Assembly: GCA_951802195.1 (NCBI GenBank)
Contig: OX637624.1
Span: forward strand, 868,001-932,000
Direction of reading: 5' to 3'
DNA: 64,000 bases
From: Tausonia pullulans
Lineage: Eukaryota; Basidiomycota; Tremellomycetes; Cystofilobasidiales; Mrakiaceae
The notes under the pieces are model-generated. The model was given only the letters and a program-made list of their open reading frames with translations. It made no database searches and was not told the DNA's origin. The position numbers and the translations under genes are program-made. Of the stretch, positions 31,793-43,098 are shown piece by piece; position 1 is the stretch's first letter, and the number at the start of each line of letters is the position of its first letter.

Positions 31793-34700
31793 ATGACGTC
31801 CTGCTCGCCGACCGCGTCCTCCTTCTTCTCCGAGTCCGACTGCTCCGCCTCGTCCTCCGTCCGGTCATCGCCCGCCGCCAGTCGGGGGGACCTCCCGGAC
31901 CAGGTCTCGTCGCCGTCGGACCTCAACCTCGGCCACCTCGCGCTCGAGGAGGACGCGAGCCGGCCGCTCGCCGGCGGAGGATTGTCAGGAAACAGGCCCC
32001 ACCCGACGTCGTCGCTGTTCTCGTCGAGCCAGTATCTTCGACCCCCAAGGTCGGGCTCGTCGGCCTCGGCGTCATCCTCGAACAGCATGCCCATGGGCAT
32101 CTCGGCGTCGTCGCCAGCACCCGTCGCGACGACGTCTTCCTCGTCTGCATCGCCCAACCACTCTCTCCGCCAGAGCAACCTGCCGCCGTCGTTGCCGCCG
32201 TCGTTGCGACGGATTCCGTCCTCTTCCAAGCCGACGAGGAAGGTCCCCACCAGCCAAATACCCTCGCTCGAGTCCCATCCGGAGCTCGTGGGCCTGCCGC
32301 TCCTCCCTTTCCTCGTATCCCATCCGAACCCGAGCTTCATCCTCCCGATCCCTGACCCGGAGAAGCCGATGGCGACCTACACGCTTAACCCAATTTGGTG
32401 CAACTCGGCTGCGTTCCTCCCAGACGCACAGACGTCGAGGAAACGGTCCGTCGCCTCCGACACGACGGCCACCACCCCCGCGAACGGGAGCATGCCCAAC
32501 CCGGGGGGACGTGAAAGGTCCAAGGACGCGGCGGCAGCGGCTGCTGAGCGGGAGGAAGTTGCCAACGACGAAGAAGACGGTGGCTACCTAGGTCGGCGGT
32601 CGCCGCAGGAGGACGAGGAGGACGACCCACCGACGATGCTTGACCAGCTCGACGAGTACTCGGCCGCGACGGTTCGAGCGCTCATCTTACGTCTCGCAGG
32701 TAAGCTCGCTGAGGACCCGGTTTCTCGGTCGGACACTGAGTCGGAGCAGTCCGACTCAAGCGAGTCCAACAAGCGACGGAGGGCGTACCGGCTGCAGCAT
32801 GCCGCCGCTGCGAACAACTCTGGCTCGAACGAGCAGGACATCATCTACTGCCGGCTCACCAACGAGGGTTTCGAGGAGCCCTTTCACGCGACGCTCATCC
32901 CCATGTCGCCCTCTTTGTCCGGTCGAGGATCAGGAGCAGCGACGCCGCCGCCACCGACGTTCGGCGCGTCCAACAGTCGGGGAGGAAAGAGCAGTCTCGC
33001 TTCTGGACCGGCGCTCCTTGTCCTTCAATTCTTCCCGCTCAACCACCATCCCTCGTCAACGAAGTACCGACGTGTCGTCGAATCGAACGTACTCTCGATT
33101 CCATCGATGAACTCATGGGGCGCCTTTGCTGACGAGCTGGAGGCCGACCAAGAGGAGCGAAAGCCGCGGTCTCGACCGAATCCTCCGCCTGCTGGTTCTT
33201 CGGTCTCCCCGACCAATACCAACAATGACAACGGCACCTACAACGCCGAGGCCCTGGCTGCCGCTATCAAGGCCGGCGTCAAGGTTAAGGATTTCGACTC
33301 CTCCAATCACGACTCGCAGCGGAGCAGCGATCCGTCGTCGAAGCCTCAGAGCGCGGCGGGTGGGCCTTCCTCGCTACATGTCGTCGTCAACAAGGCTGAC
33401 GGCAATGAAGATGGGGTGGCATCCCCCGAGCCGGACAAGGACGTTGACGAGGCGACACTCGCAGAGCTGCAGATGGCGCGGCCATCCTCGACGTTCTCGA
33501 CGAAGAGTCTACTTAAGTCCTTCGACTGGGCGAGTACAAGTGTCGGTCCGGTGCGTGTCCCCTTTCTCTGCTCTTTTGAATGATGTGCGGATGGGGGAAA
33601 ATGGAAGGTTCAGGCGTTGACAACTGTGCTTCGCGTTCGCCAAACAGCGAGACAAGTGGTCGCCGAGTCTCAAGTCTGCCGTCTCCATCATGCAACACAC
33701 TGGCCACGAATCGGCTCTCTTCTGGGGCGACGACTATACCCTCATCTGTGCGTCTATCCTCGCGCTCAACTCTCTTGAAACGAACCAATGAACTCACCTG
33801 CTCTCGCTGGCAGACAACGATGCGTATGCGGCCATGAGCATGCGCAAGCATCCCTGGCTCTACGGCAAACCAGCCTCCATCGGCTGGGGCGAGCTCTGGC
33901 CGAACCTTCACAAGCTCTGCGCGGCCGTCCACCGCGGGCAGACGGTTCACCGAACGGACGACCTTCTTTTCTTCCAGCGGGACGTGACGAATATGCCCGA
34001 GGAGACGTACCACACGTGGTCCTTCGTCCCCGTCGAGATCGAGGATGGCTCGATCGGCGGGATCCTGAATTCGTCATTTGAGACAACGTCAACGGTACTC
34101 GCTCAGCGTAGGCTCAAGGTCTTGCGCAACCTCGCTCAGGGAACGGGCGAGTAACCTTCCACACTATACTTGTTGCCTCCCATCGCAATGCTGACGGGCC
34201 TCGCATCCCCCAGCTAATGCCAAGACGCGTCCGGACTTTTACAACGCCGTTCTCACCGCGCTCGAGTCCAACCACCACGACATCCCGTTCGCAATCCTCT
34301 ACGACACGAGCGAAGTCTCCTCCGGTGAGTTTGTGGACCTCAGACCTCTCTCCCTGGATTTCTCTCCCTGACGCCCTGCCTCCGCTGGCATCTTAAGTCC
34401 CACTCTCCGGTCCTACATCCTCCTCGACGAGCCGCCCAGGCACGGCGAAGACGACCACCAATCTCAATCTTGCTGGCTCACTCGGCGCACCCGCAAACCA
34501 CCCTTCCCTCCCCACCTCGTTTGTCATAACCATCGAGACCCAGACGCCGCGGCCCACCACGCCTATGTCGACGTCGTCTGCCCCCAGGTCGCACCTTGTC
34601 TACGCGGCACGCGCCACTCCGGGAGAGACAATGCCGATCCGGCCAGGAGAAGGCTCTTCCGCTTCGGCGCACAGCACTGACGGGGGAGGAGAGGGAGGAG

Positions 34701-37700
34701 GGGCTGGTGGCGGCAGCGCTGGATCAAGTTCGAGCTACCGCGAGCCCCCCTCGAGCATCCCCGCGGTCGTCTCTGTGTCGGACTCGTCGCAGAGTAGCAA
34801 CACAGCCGGAGGAAGCGGGAGTCGAACGGGTAACCGGAGCTCGAGCATGAGCACGGGCACAAGCACGAGCGCAGACTCGACGAGCACCGTCACGGTGCTT
34901 TCTGCCGAGGACGACGAGCCTTGCCCTTGGCCAATTGCCGAGGCTATCTCGGCCCGGCGGCCGGTGTTTGTGGAGGATTGCCGGAGCCTCGTTGAGGGCT
35001 TTGAATCACGTTCGTGGGGTGAGCTCCCGGAGAGCGCCCTTATCATCCCGATCACGGACACGGACGACCCTTCCTCGACCCGACAGGCGATTCTTATTGT
35101 CGGTCTCAACACTCGCCGACCGTTTGACAAGGAATACCAGTCGTGGCTCCGGCTCGTCCGCCTTCAGCTGAGCTCAGGGCTGACAGGCGTTATCGCGCTC
35201 GAGGCGCAGATCTTGCGTGCCGAGGAGCTCGCCCAACTCGATCGAGCCAAGACGGCCTTCTTCTCCAACGTCTCGCACGAGCTTCGGACCCCGCTTACGC
35301 TTATCAGCGGACCCATTGCGGATCTTATCTCCAGAGAGGCTCAAGATGGCCCTCGGAAACGGCTCCTCACGCTCGCGGCCCGCAACATCCGAAGGCTCGC
35401 CCGGCTCGTTGACATGCTCATGGACGTCTCACGCGTTGAGGCTGGTCGGATGCAAGGGACATTCTCGCCCAAGCAGCTCGGCCATTTCACGATGGACCTT
35501 GCCTCGCTCTTTCGATCGGCGGTCGAGCAGGGTGGCATCAACTACGAGGTTGACTGCGACATTATGGACGAGCGCAGGGCTTACGTCGACGGCGACCTTT
35601 GGGAGAAGATCGTCTTCAACCTCATTGGGAACGCCTTCAAGTACACGCTCGTCGGTTCGATCTGCGTCTATCTCCGATACTACCGGACGTTCGTCGAGTT
35701 TGGAGTCCAGGATACTGGCGTCGGCATTCCAAGGGAGGATATTCCCAAAGTTGTTGAGCGGTTCCATCGGGTTTCCTCGATCGGCCGCTCCCACGAGGGT
35801 ACGGGCATCGGTCTCTCCCTCACCGTCGAGCTCATCAAGCTGCACGGCGGGACACTCGAGGTCCAGTCGTGCACGGCGGAAGAGTCGCCCAACGGGCAAC
35901 ACGGGTCGAACTTCATTGTCCGTATCCCCTTGGGCAAGACGCATCTCCCGAAAGATCGGATCGACGAGCGATCGACGGTTGCACAGAGCGGGCCGCGCGC
36001 CTACTCATCGGGTATCATCGACGGCGCGCAATCCTGTGTGTCCATCCGGCTCTCGCGTCTGTGTCCGTTTGCTGACTTCTTTCACTTGCTGCCCCAGGGC
36101 AAGGGTCTGAAGACACCTCCGGGTCCGACACCGTCTCTGAGTCGGGCGCCTCCACGGACCAGTCCGGCTCGAGCGGGGGCAAGATCGATCCTTCGACTCT
36201 CTTCTGGAGCAAGAAGGATCTCGTCCTCGTTGTCGACGACAACACCGGTATGTCGCACTTGTCTGTTGCCCTCACGAGGGAGCTCGCGGCTGAGTCTTTC
36301 TTCTTTGCGTCCGCCGATATAGATATGCGGAAGTACAGTGTGTCCGCTGTTCTCCTGCTATCCGTTAAAGACCCACTGGCTTACCCCTACTTTCAGTCAG
36401 CGCCATTCTCTCTCCCTTCGTTCGCGTCGTCGAGGCTGGCGACGGTATGCAAGCTCTCGAGCAGGCTGAGGCGCACCAGCCAGACCTCATCATCTCTGGT
36501 ACGCCCCGGTTACACGAGGACGTCATCAGGACCTCACTGATGCCTTCTCACTCGCAGACGTCATGATGCCTGTGCTCGGTAAAGCCCCGCGCCGGCCATC
36601 AGCCGCCAAGGAACCGATGCTGAAGAAGCCTTATTTTTCTTTTTCTTTTTTCATTCGCAGACGGCTACGGCTTCATCACCGCCCTTCGAGGCCTTAACTC
36701 GGATCTCTCCCTCATCCCCGTCATCCTCCTCACCGCCCGCGCGGGCGAAGACGAAAACGTGAAGGGCCTGCTCCACGGAGCTGAAGGTGTGTGCTAGCGC
36801 CATGCTACGACCCCTGTGAACGATGCGCTGATCTTATTGTCGCTCGAAGACCACATCTCAAAACCTTTCAACTCGCGAGAACTTAGTGCGTTTCTGATGA
36901 GCAAGGAGTTGTCTGCCGACAAACTAACATACCTTGGCTCTCCCTCAGTCGCTCATGCTCACATGCAGATGGAGATGGGCAAGCGTCGGCTTCTTCTTGA
37001 GCGTGGTTTCCGGGAACGGACACTCGAGCTTCAGGCGAGGATGGAAGAGGCCGAGGTCAAGCGGATCGAAGCGGAGGAGCAAAAGTCAGTCGCCATTATC
37101 CTCCGCATTTTCTTTCCTAGAAGTTGACCAAGACTTGGTGTCTTCTGTCTATCAGGCGCCAGCAGGAGTTGCTTATCGACGTCACGTCCCACGAGCTCCG
37201 GAACCCAGTTTCTGCGTACGTTCACCTCGCGGGATCAGAGAGGGCATAGCTGCGGCTCGCTAACATCCTACTCTGTCCTCTCTCTATAGTATCCTTCAAT
37301 GCTCCGGGCTTTGCAAGGAGAACATGACGATGCTACTCGAGGAGCTCAGGGGGGCTCTGGAAAGCGATACGCCGTTCAAGCCTACGCCCGCGCTTATCAA
37401 CATCCTGGAGGAAGACAGTGCGTGCTCTCTTCCCTCTCATTGCTCATCTTCTTTCGGGGCCTCACCCTTCTCCTCTCAGTCGACGCCGTCGACTCCATCA
37501 CTGCCATGGCGCGCTCGCAGGAGACCATCGCCAACGACATTCTCTCGCTCGCCCGGATCCAGCTTTCCACGCTCGAGATCTTCCCGGTCGATTGCGACCT
37601 CGTCAAAGTGAGCCAATCCCTACTCTTTTCGACCTTTATGCTCCACGACTGACATCCTTTCCACTGACCAACAGGAAACGCACCGCATCATTTCGATCTT

Positions 37701-39266
37701 CTCTAATGAATGCCGCATGAAGCGGATCTCGCTCTTGCTCGACATTGGGCCTTCGCTTCAGCAGCTCTCGGACATGGGCCAGGGCATTTTCAAGATCGAT
37801 AGCGTCCGGCTCTCCCAGGTTTTCGTCAACCTTCTCTCGAACGCCATCCGCTTCACTGCTCCGGCCCCCAGGCGTGAGATCGCCGTCACCGTCGAGGTCC
37901 GCAAGGACCCACCGCTCGACGACTCGTGTTTGCCTCCGCCGTCCGCAGAACGCAACACGGAGGACCGCGACGAGGAGGAGACGGTCTACCTTTACGGGTC
38001 GGTCAAGGACAGCGGTCCGGTAAGATGATCCTCGCTCTAATCTCGTGCGGCTGAACTAGAGCTGATCCTCTCTACCGATTTCCCTAGGGTCTTTCGTCCG
38101 AGGAGCTTTCGCAGCTCTTTCAACGGTTCAAGCAGGCTTCGCCTCAGACCCACGCAGGTCAGTGTTCGGTTTAGTGCATTACCACTGGTTCTGCGTTCTT
38201 GCTGACGAGCGCGCTCCGATTTTTTCAGTCTTCGGCGGGAGCGGTCTCGGTCTTTAGTGAGTAGCATCTTCCTGTCAACTGCTGTCCAGTGAGAAACAGC
38301 CTGACCATCGCTCATTGACGCTCTCTTCAGTGTCTGTCGTCAAATCTGCCAGCTCATGGGTGGTCGTGTCGAGGTCGCTTCGGTTCAGGGCCAGGGCAGC
38401 ACGTTCCGCTTCTTCGTCAAGTCCGCCTTGCCCAAGAAAGATGACCTCCAGCCATCTGATACCTCGCCTGTTTCCCCGACCAACGGGACGACTCCGACGG
38501 AGAGTATGCACGTGCTTGTGGTTGAGGGTCGGTGGTGGTCGCTTGTTCTGACTATGAAGGACGCGCGCTGACTCAAGCCATCCCTACTTTTTTTTTTTCC
38601 CCAGACAACCTCATTAACCAGAAGGGTCGGTGTTATCTCCCCCACTGCTCCTTCCCTTCGTAGATTTATGAGCTTACCTATGCTTTCTCCATCTAGTCCT
38701 CAAGCGCCAGCTGGTCAAGGCCGGCATGACGTGCGACCTCGCCGACAACGGCCAAATTGCCCTCGACCTCATCCGCGCGGCCGCTCCTAAGGACACGCCC
38801 GAGGAGAAGTACTACAAGTGTATCCTCATGGATCTAGTACGCTTTCTATTTCATCCTCGTACAAAAGCCGTGGAGCGCGCTGCTGACGGATTGAGCTCTC
38901 GCGCTTTCAGGAAATGCCTGTCATGGATGGCCTCACTGCGATAAAGGCTGTGCGTGCGATGGAGGCCTCTGGAGAGCTTTCCGTCCGATCCAGGGTCTTT
39001 GCTCTTACGGGCAACGCCCGGCAAGGCCAGATCGATCACGCCTTCCAGTGCGGCATGGATGGTCTGTGGCGATACTTCATTTCTATTGTTGAGCCGAGTC
39101 TGTGTGCTGACGATCGCTCACTACAGATGTTATATTGAAGCCGTACAAGATCGACTCGCTTCTCGCCAAGATGCGCGACGCTGAGACTCCGGCCTACTCT
39201 GACGGCCTGGAAAGCTCGACCGGCGACGTGACCTCTTCTGCCCTTCCAAGCCCCAACGCCGACTAA
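31793..39266 (+). CDS. Dual hybrid histidine kinase (PAS-GAF-HK-REC-HK-REC)
   Basis: Very large two-component sensor with two complete kinase-receiver modules, like Cryptococcus Tco2. Order: Ser-rich N-terminus; a PAS-like domain around 33,650-34,120 (ALFWGDDYTLICNDAYAAM, ETYHTWSFVPVEIEDGS); a GAF-like region 34,220-35,180; HisKA 1 with FFSNVSHELRTPLTLI (35,255-35,300); HATPase 1 with NLIGNAFKYT, DTGVGIP and EGTGIGLSL; receiver 1 with LVLVVDDNTDMRKY and IISDVMMPVLDGYG; HisKA 2 with IDVTSHELRNPVSAI (about 37,160-37,290); HATPase 2 with NLLSNAIRFT, DSGPGLSSEE and GGSGLGL; receiver 2 with VLVVEDNLINQKVL, CILMDLEMPVMDG and the late lysine in ILKPYKI. Every phospho-acceptor His and Asp is present, so both modules should be competent. 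No membrane segment; a cytosolic sensor feeding Ypd1 is expected. Start is the first ATG of the frame. Many short introns, including tiny exons around 36,325-36,337 and 36,557-36,580. Confidence 0.9.
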
Positions 39267-39815
39267 AGGTCACCCATCTTCGTCCCTATATCCTTCTTCT
39301 ATTCCTCTCTGTCCCCGGCTTAGTCTTTTGTCTCTCTTTTTCTTTTCTTCCTTCTTGTCGTTTCCTTCCATGTTTTTGATACACGCTTTCCATCGAAATT
39401 ATTTGCTTCCTTCTCTCCACCACCCTCGCAGCTTCTCCGCTCCTGCCTTCCTGCTGCTTCACGTCGCTGGATCCCCTCTGTCTTCGATAGTTGACTCGCT
39501 CGCCTCCTCTGTTCCTTTCTCTCGTCCATCCATGTTGCCCCATTGGCGCTCGCACTTGCTCTTTTCTCTCCATTTCTTCTCTCACAATCGACGTGGTCTT
39601 GTTGTCGTCGTCCCTTTCAGTTTCGCCAACAAAAAAAAAGAAAGAGAAAGGGGGAACAACTACCCCGGGGAATGAATAGATAGTTAGGAGATATCAAAGC
39701 AGAGATAAGTCATAAAACACCGGTCGCACACGCTGCCACGCCACGCCACGCTCGTCTATAAAAACAGTTGGTCGCACCCATCCAGTCGAGAAGAAAAGCC
39801 CACGCTGGATCCTAG
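39267..39815. other. Convergent intergenic region
   Basis: 550 bp between the 3' ends of the histidine kinase and the stealth phosphotransferase. The first 300 bases are strongly C/T-rich (kinase 3' UTR), then a run of nine A with GAAAGAGAAAG follows near 39,632. No gene recognised. Confidence 0.5.
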
Positions 39816-42374
39816 CTAGCGCTCCCACCAGCCCTTGAACGGCCACTGGACCCCGAGCCACGTCCGGATGAGCGGCTCGAGGAGATCGGGCCAGGGCTCC
39901 TCCATGTCGTCGTTCATCGCGACGCTCGCGATTTTCGTGTCCTCCGTCAGCTTCTGGACCATGTCTCCAAAGCCGCGAGGGTCGGTGAATCTAAGATGAT
40001 GGGAGGAGAGGGGGGGGGGGGGGGGGAGGGGGAAGAAACGATGGGTGCAAGAGTCGTGAGCGGGGGGATGAACAGGAACAGAGGGAGACGAACGAATCGA
40101 GTGGCTGTTGGACGACTCACTGGAGGAAGGACGAGCCGGCCGAGTCGGCCTGGACGTGCTGGTACCTCGCGATCAGCTGAAGCGTGAACGTCCGCAGGTC
40201 GACCGTCGCAGTCTCCGGCGACGCCGGGTTCGTGAGCGCGATGACGCCCGCGAGCGAGAAGTCGGTCTCGTTCCAACGCGGGGTCATGGGCATGTGCGGC
40301 TGGACGTCGTGCTTCAGGTGGGGCTGCTCCTGCTTCTGCTCGTTGAGTGACTGGGCGACGTCGGCGGGGAGGGTGTAGGAATGGGAAGGTGTCGGGAGGA
40401 GTGCGGAGAGACCCTTAGTGCCGGACTTGGCGACGATGGCGCTGAGGACTGATAGCGAAGGCCCAGGAAACCGGGTCAGATCAGCAGAGTGAGACCAAGA
40501 CGGACAGGCCGATCGCTCGCCGCTCGGACGCACCGCAGTCGCCGCAGCGCGCATCGCTGGGGAAGGCGAGCTTCTTGAACATCTCGGTGGCGGGGATGCT
40601 CTCCGTGGAGTCCTCGGCGATCCAGGACCCGAAGCACGTGCTGGGGATCATCTTGCAAGGCGAGCTTCCGTCCTGATCGGGCAAAGGTCCGTCCAAACTC
40701 GCTGTCGGATGGGGAAGGTCAGCGATGAGAAGGGGAGGGCTGAAGGAAGAGGAGCGGAACTGCTCACACCAGATGTATTGGACGGCTTTCGGAGGCTCCT
40801 TACCGAACGGTTCGAGTGCCTTCTGGATGGTCTCCTGCTTAATGGTCTCCCTCTTGGCCTTGTGGATGTCCCTCTCCTTCGAATCCCCGTCCTTGTCGCC
40901 GTCCTGGAGGCCCAGCAGCGTCCTAACCTCCTTCCTCTCCTCGGCCCCCCAGACGCCCGAATCCCCTCCAAGTCTCGCGACGGCCCAGGTCCAGAGCATG
41001 CTCTCCCTCGCGCGCTCGATGTGGAGCCACATCGACAGCCAGAGGTGGTCCTGGTCGCCGAGGGGGCCGGTGTTGTCCTCCCGAATGCGGCGCTTGGCCG
41101 CATCCCGAGCCTCGTCCTCCCAGATCATGCGGGCCTCAAGGAGGATCGGCTGGGAGACCGTCTTGGCGACGTGAGCATAGAAGACGCGGTTTTTGTGCGG
41201 GAAACGCTGCGCGAACAGCCAGGCGGACCGGTGGACGGCGCTGGCCTGGTGGCGGCAGCCTGAGAGATGCGGTCATCGACCTTGGGTGTTAGCGGGCGAG
41301 GCGAATGAGGCACGCGCCCCCATGTCGCAGGAGAAGGAGATCGTAGACATACCAGGCTCCGGAAACTCGATGGGCCAGATCGTCGGCGAGTGGACGGAGG
41401 GCATGCGGACTACGGAGCCGTAGACAGGCGAGAGGAAATCACCGCGGGTGTGCTTCTTGCTGAGGAAGAAGTCGTCGTTGAAATACGCAAACTCCTTGGA
41501 GACTCCGGGAAGAGCGTAAAGATTGGTTTCGATAGCAAACCTGGGAGGAGGGGTTCTCCATCAGCTGAGGAAACATGCACGATCGGTCGAACGTCTGCGC
41601 ACGAGTTGAAGTTGGGAACCGTGGCGTTGAGGTAGGCCCGCTGGGCCTCGTCCCCACCGCGACCATCGCCCTGGAAGATCTCCGAGTGATAGTGGAGGAT
41701 GATTTCGGAGCCATCGGTCTTGTTGACGATACGGCGTTCGTTCCTGCCGAGGGCGAGCCACTCGGGGACCTGGCCCTTACGCATCCCCGGGTGATCGTCG
41801 TCCTCCCAGTCGCCGACGATGATGTGCATCCGGCGGGGTGGAGGATCCAGGTGCTGGACGACCGAGCGAAGCGAGTGCCGAAGCTCATCCTTGCCCGAGC
41901 GGTAATGCTGGAGACGAAATGAACGAGAGGGTGTCTGTCAGGCCTGTCTGTCGTCGCGCGCGCGAGCGGAAACCATCTCGATTGGCCTAGAGTCTACTAG
42001 TCCCTGGGCAGCTAGCGATGGCTTCGAAGGACAAATGGACGCCCATCCTTCGCACATCTCGTCCGCTCATGACCCAGGCCTTCTGAACTGCAATCACAGT
42101 GCCAGGCAATGTGAGACAAAGCCGACTGCCTAATGTAGAGCACTAGATCGTCGAGGGCCAGAGAGAAAGCGGGCGAGCGGCGAGCAAGGTGGATAGAGGA
42201 CATGTGGCCGTTGTGCCCGAGCTTTCGCATGCTGCGGCCCGGCGATCGGCGCGTGAGATTGAGTCGGCGAGACGATGTGAGAAGGCCGGTGAGGGCCAGG
42301 CCCGCAGCCACAGAGACATGGAGGAGAGAGCAAAGCCGGAGGAAGACGAGATGGGGACTAGAGAAGCCACGAGA

Positions 42375-42405
<31 letters not shown>

Positions 42406-43098
42406 AGCCAAGTACGGCCGAGGAAGGACGAAGGAAGGAGTGAAGCAGAAGCAGGACTTACCCTGGGCTCAACGGGTGGCCAGATGTTTTTGATTTCTTT
42501 GAGCTTTCGCTCAAGCTGCAACTTCCAGACGGGATCGCTTCCGTTGACCCAGGGCCAGACGACCTGAGCACGGTGGAACTCGTCAGCAGCTCCCACTCTG
42601 AGCCGGGCGCATTAGAACGATGGCATTCCGCCTCTGGTCGTTGGCACTCACGTCAAGCTCGAGTGTCGGCAGGGACTCCTTCGGACCGAGCTCTGCTAAA
42701 GTGCACGGATTACCTTGGCCGATCCCTGTTGGGAGACGAGGTAGGTGGCGCATCGACGAACATGGTTCAGGACTGGGCCTAGCCTGTAGGGAAGCACGCA
42801 CGCGACCGACGAACTCACAGCTCTCGAGGCAGGCATCCGGCAGGAGGTCGACGGGCATGAAGAGGTCCCTCTTCTCTCTAGGGACGAACGCTGATGGAGG
42901 GAACGTCCGCCACAGGTGCTGCTCCGAACTGTCGGACGGCCAGAGCTGATCGGGGACATGGACGGCGATTCGCCAGGCGGAAAAGAGCTGGAACCAGAGG
43001 AGCGCGAGGAGAACGAGGAGGAATACAGGAAACGGCGTCGTGTGTGCGGCCCGCCGGGCGTAGCGGCGGAGGCTCAAGACGAGCGTGGAAGAGGACAT
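39816..43098 (-). CDS. XPT1: Stealth-family sugar phosphotransferase (Xpt1-like), type II Golgi protein
   Basis: Likely transfers a sugar-1-phosphate from a nucleotide sugar to glycans in the Golgi; the best-studied fungal relative is Cryptococcus xylosylphosphotransferase Xpt1, and human GNPTAB is in the same superfamily. A basic N-terminus precedes one signal-anchor (PFPVFLLVLLALLWFQLFSA). Stealth regions follow: VVWPWVNGSDPVWKLQLERK (CR1), HYRSGKDELRHSLRSVVQHL with RRMHIIVGD (CR2), FAIETNLYALPGVSKEFAYF then NDDFFLSKKHTRGDFLSPVYG (CR2 end), and ASAVHRSAWLFAQRFPHKNR (CR3). The tail runs to PFKGWWER. The donor sugar is inferred by family only. Introns are mostly short, but one (41908-42461) is 554 bases with a GA-repeat and another holds about 19 G in a row near 40,010. 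Confidence 0.82.

Noticed and set aside
31765-32340. Long minus-strand open frame opposite the histidine kinase N-terminus
   Set aside because: A shadow of GC-rich Ser-coding sequence on the other strand; no protein-like motifs.
36110-36260. Split of the histidine kinase into two genes between the first HATPase and first receiver
   Set aside because: Introns at this point join the HATPase tail to the receiver in frame, and no stop plus new promoter-like gap separates them.
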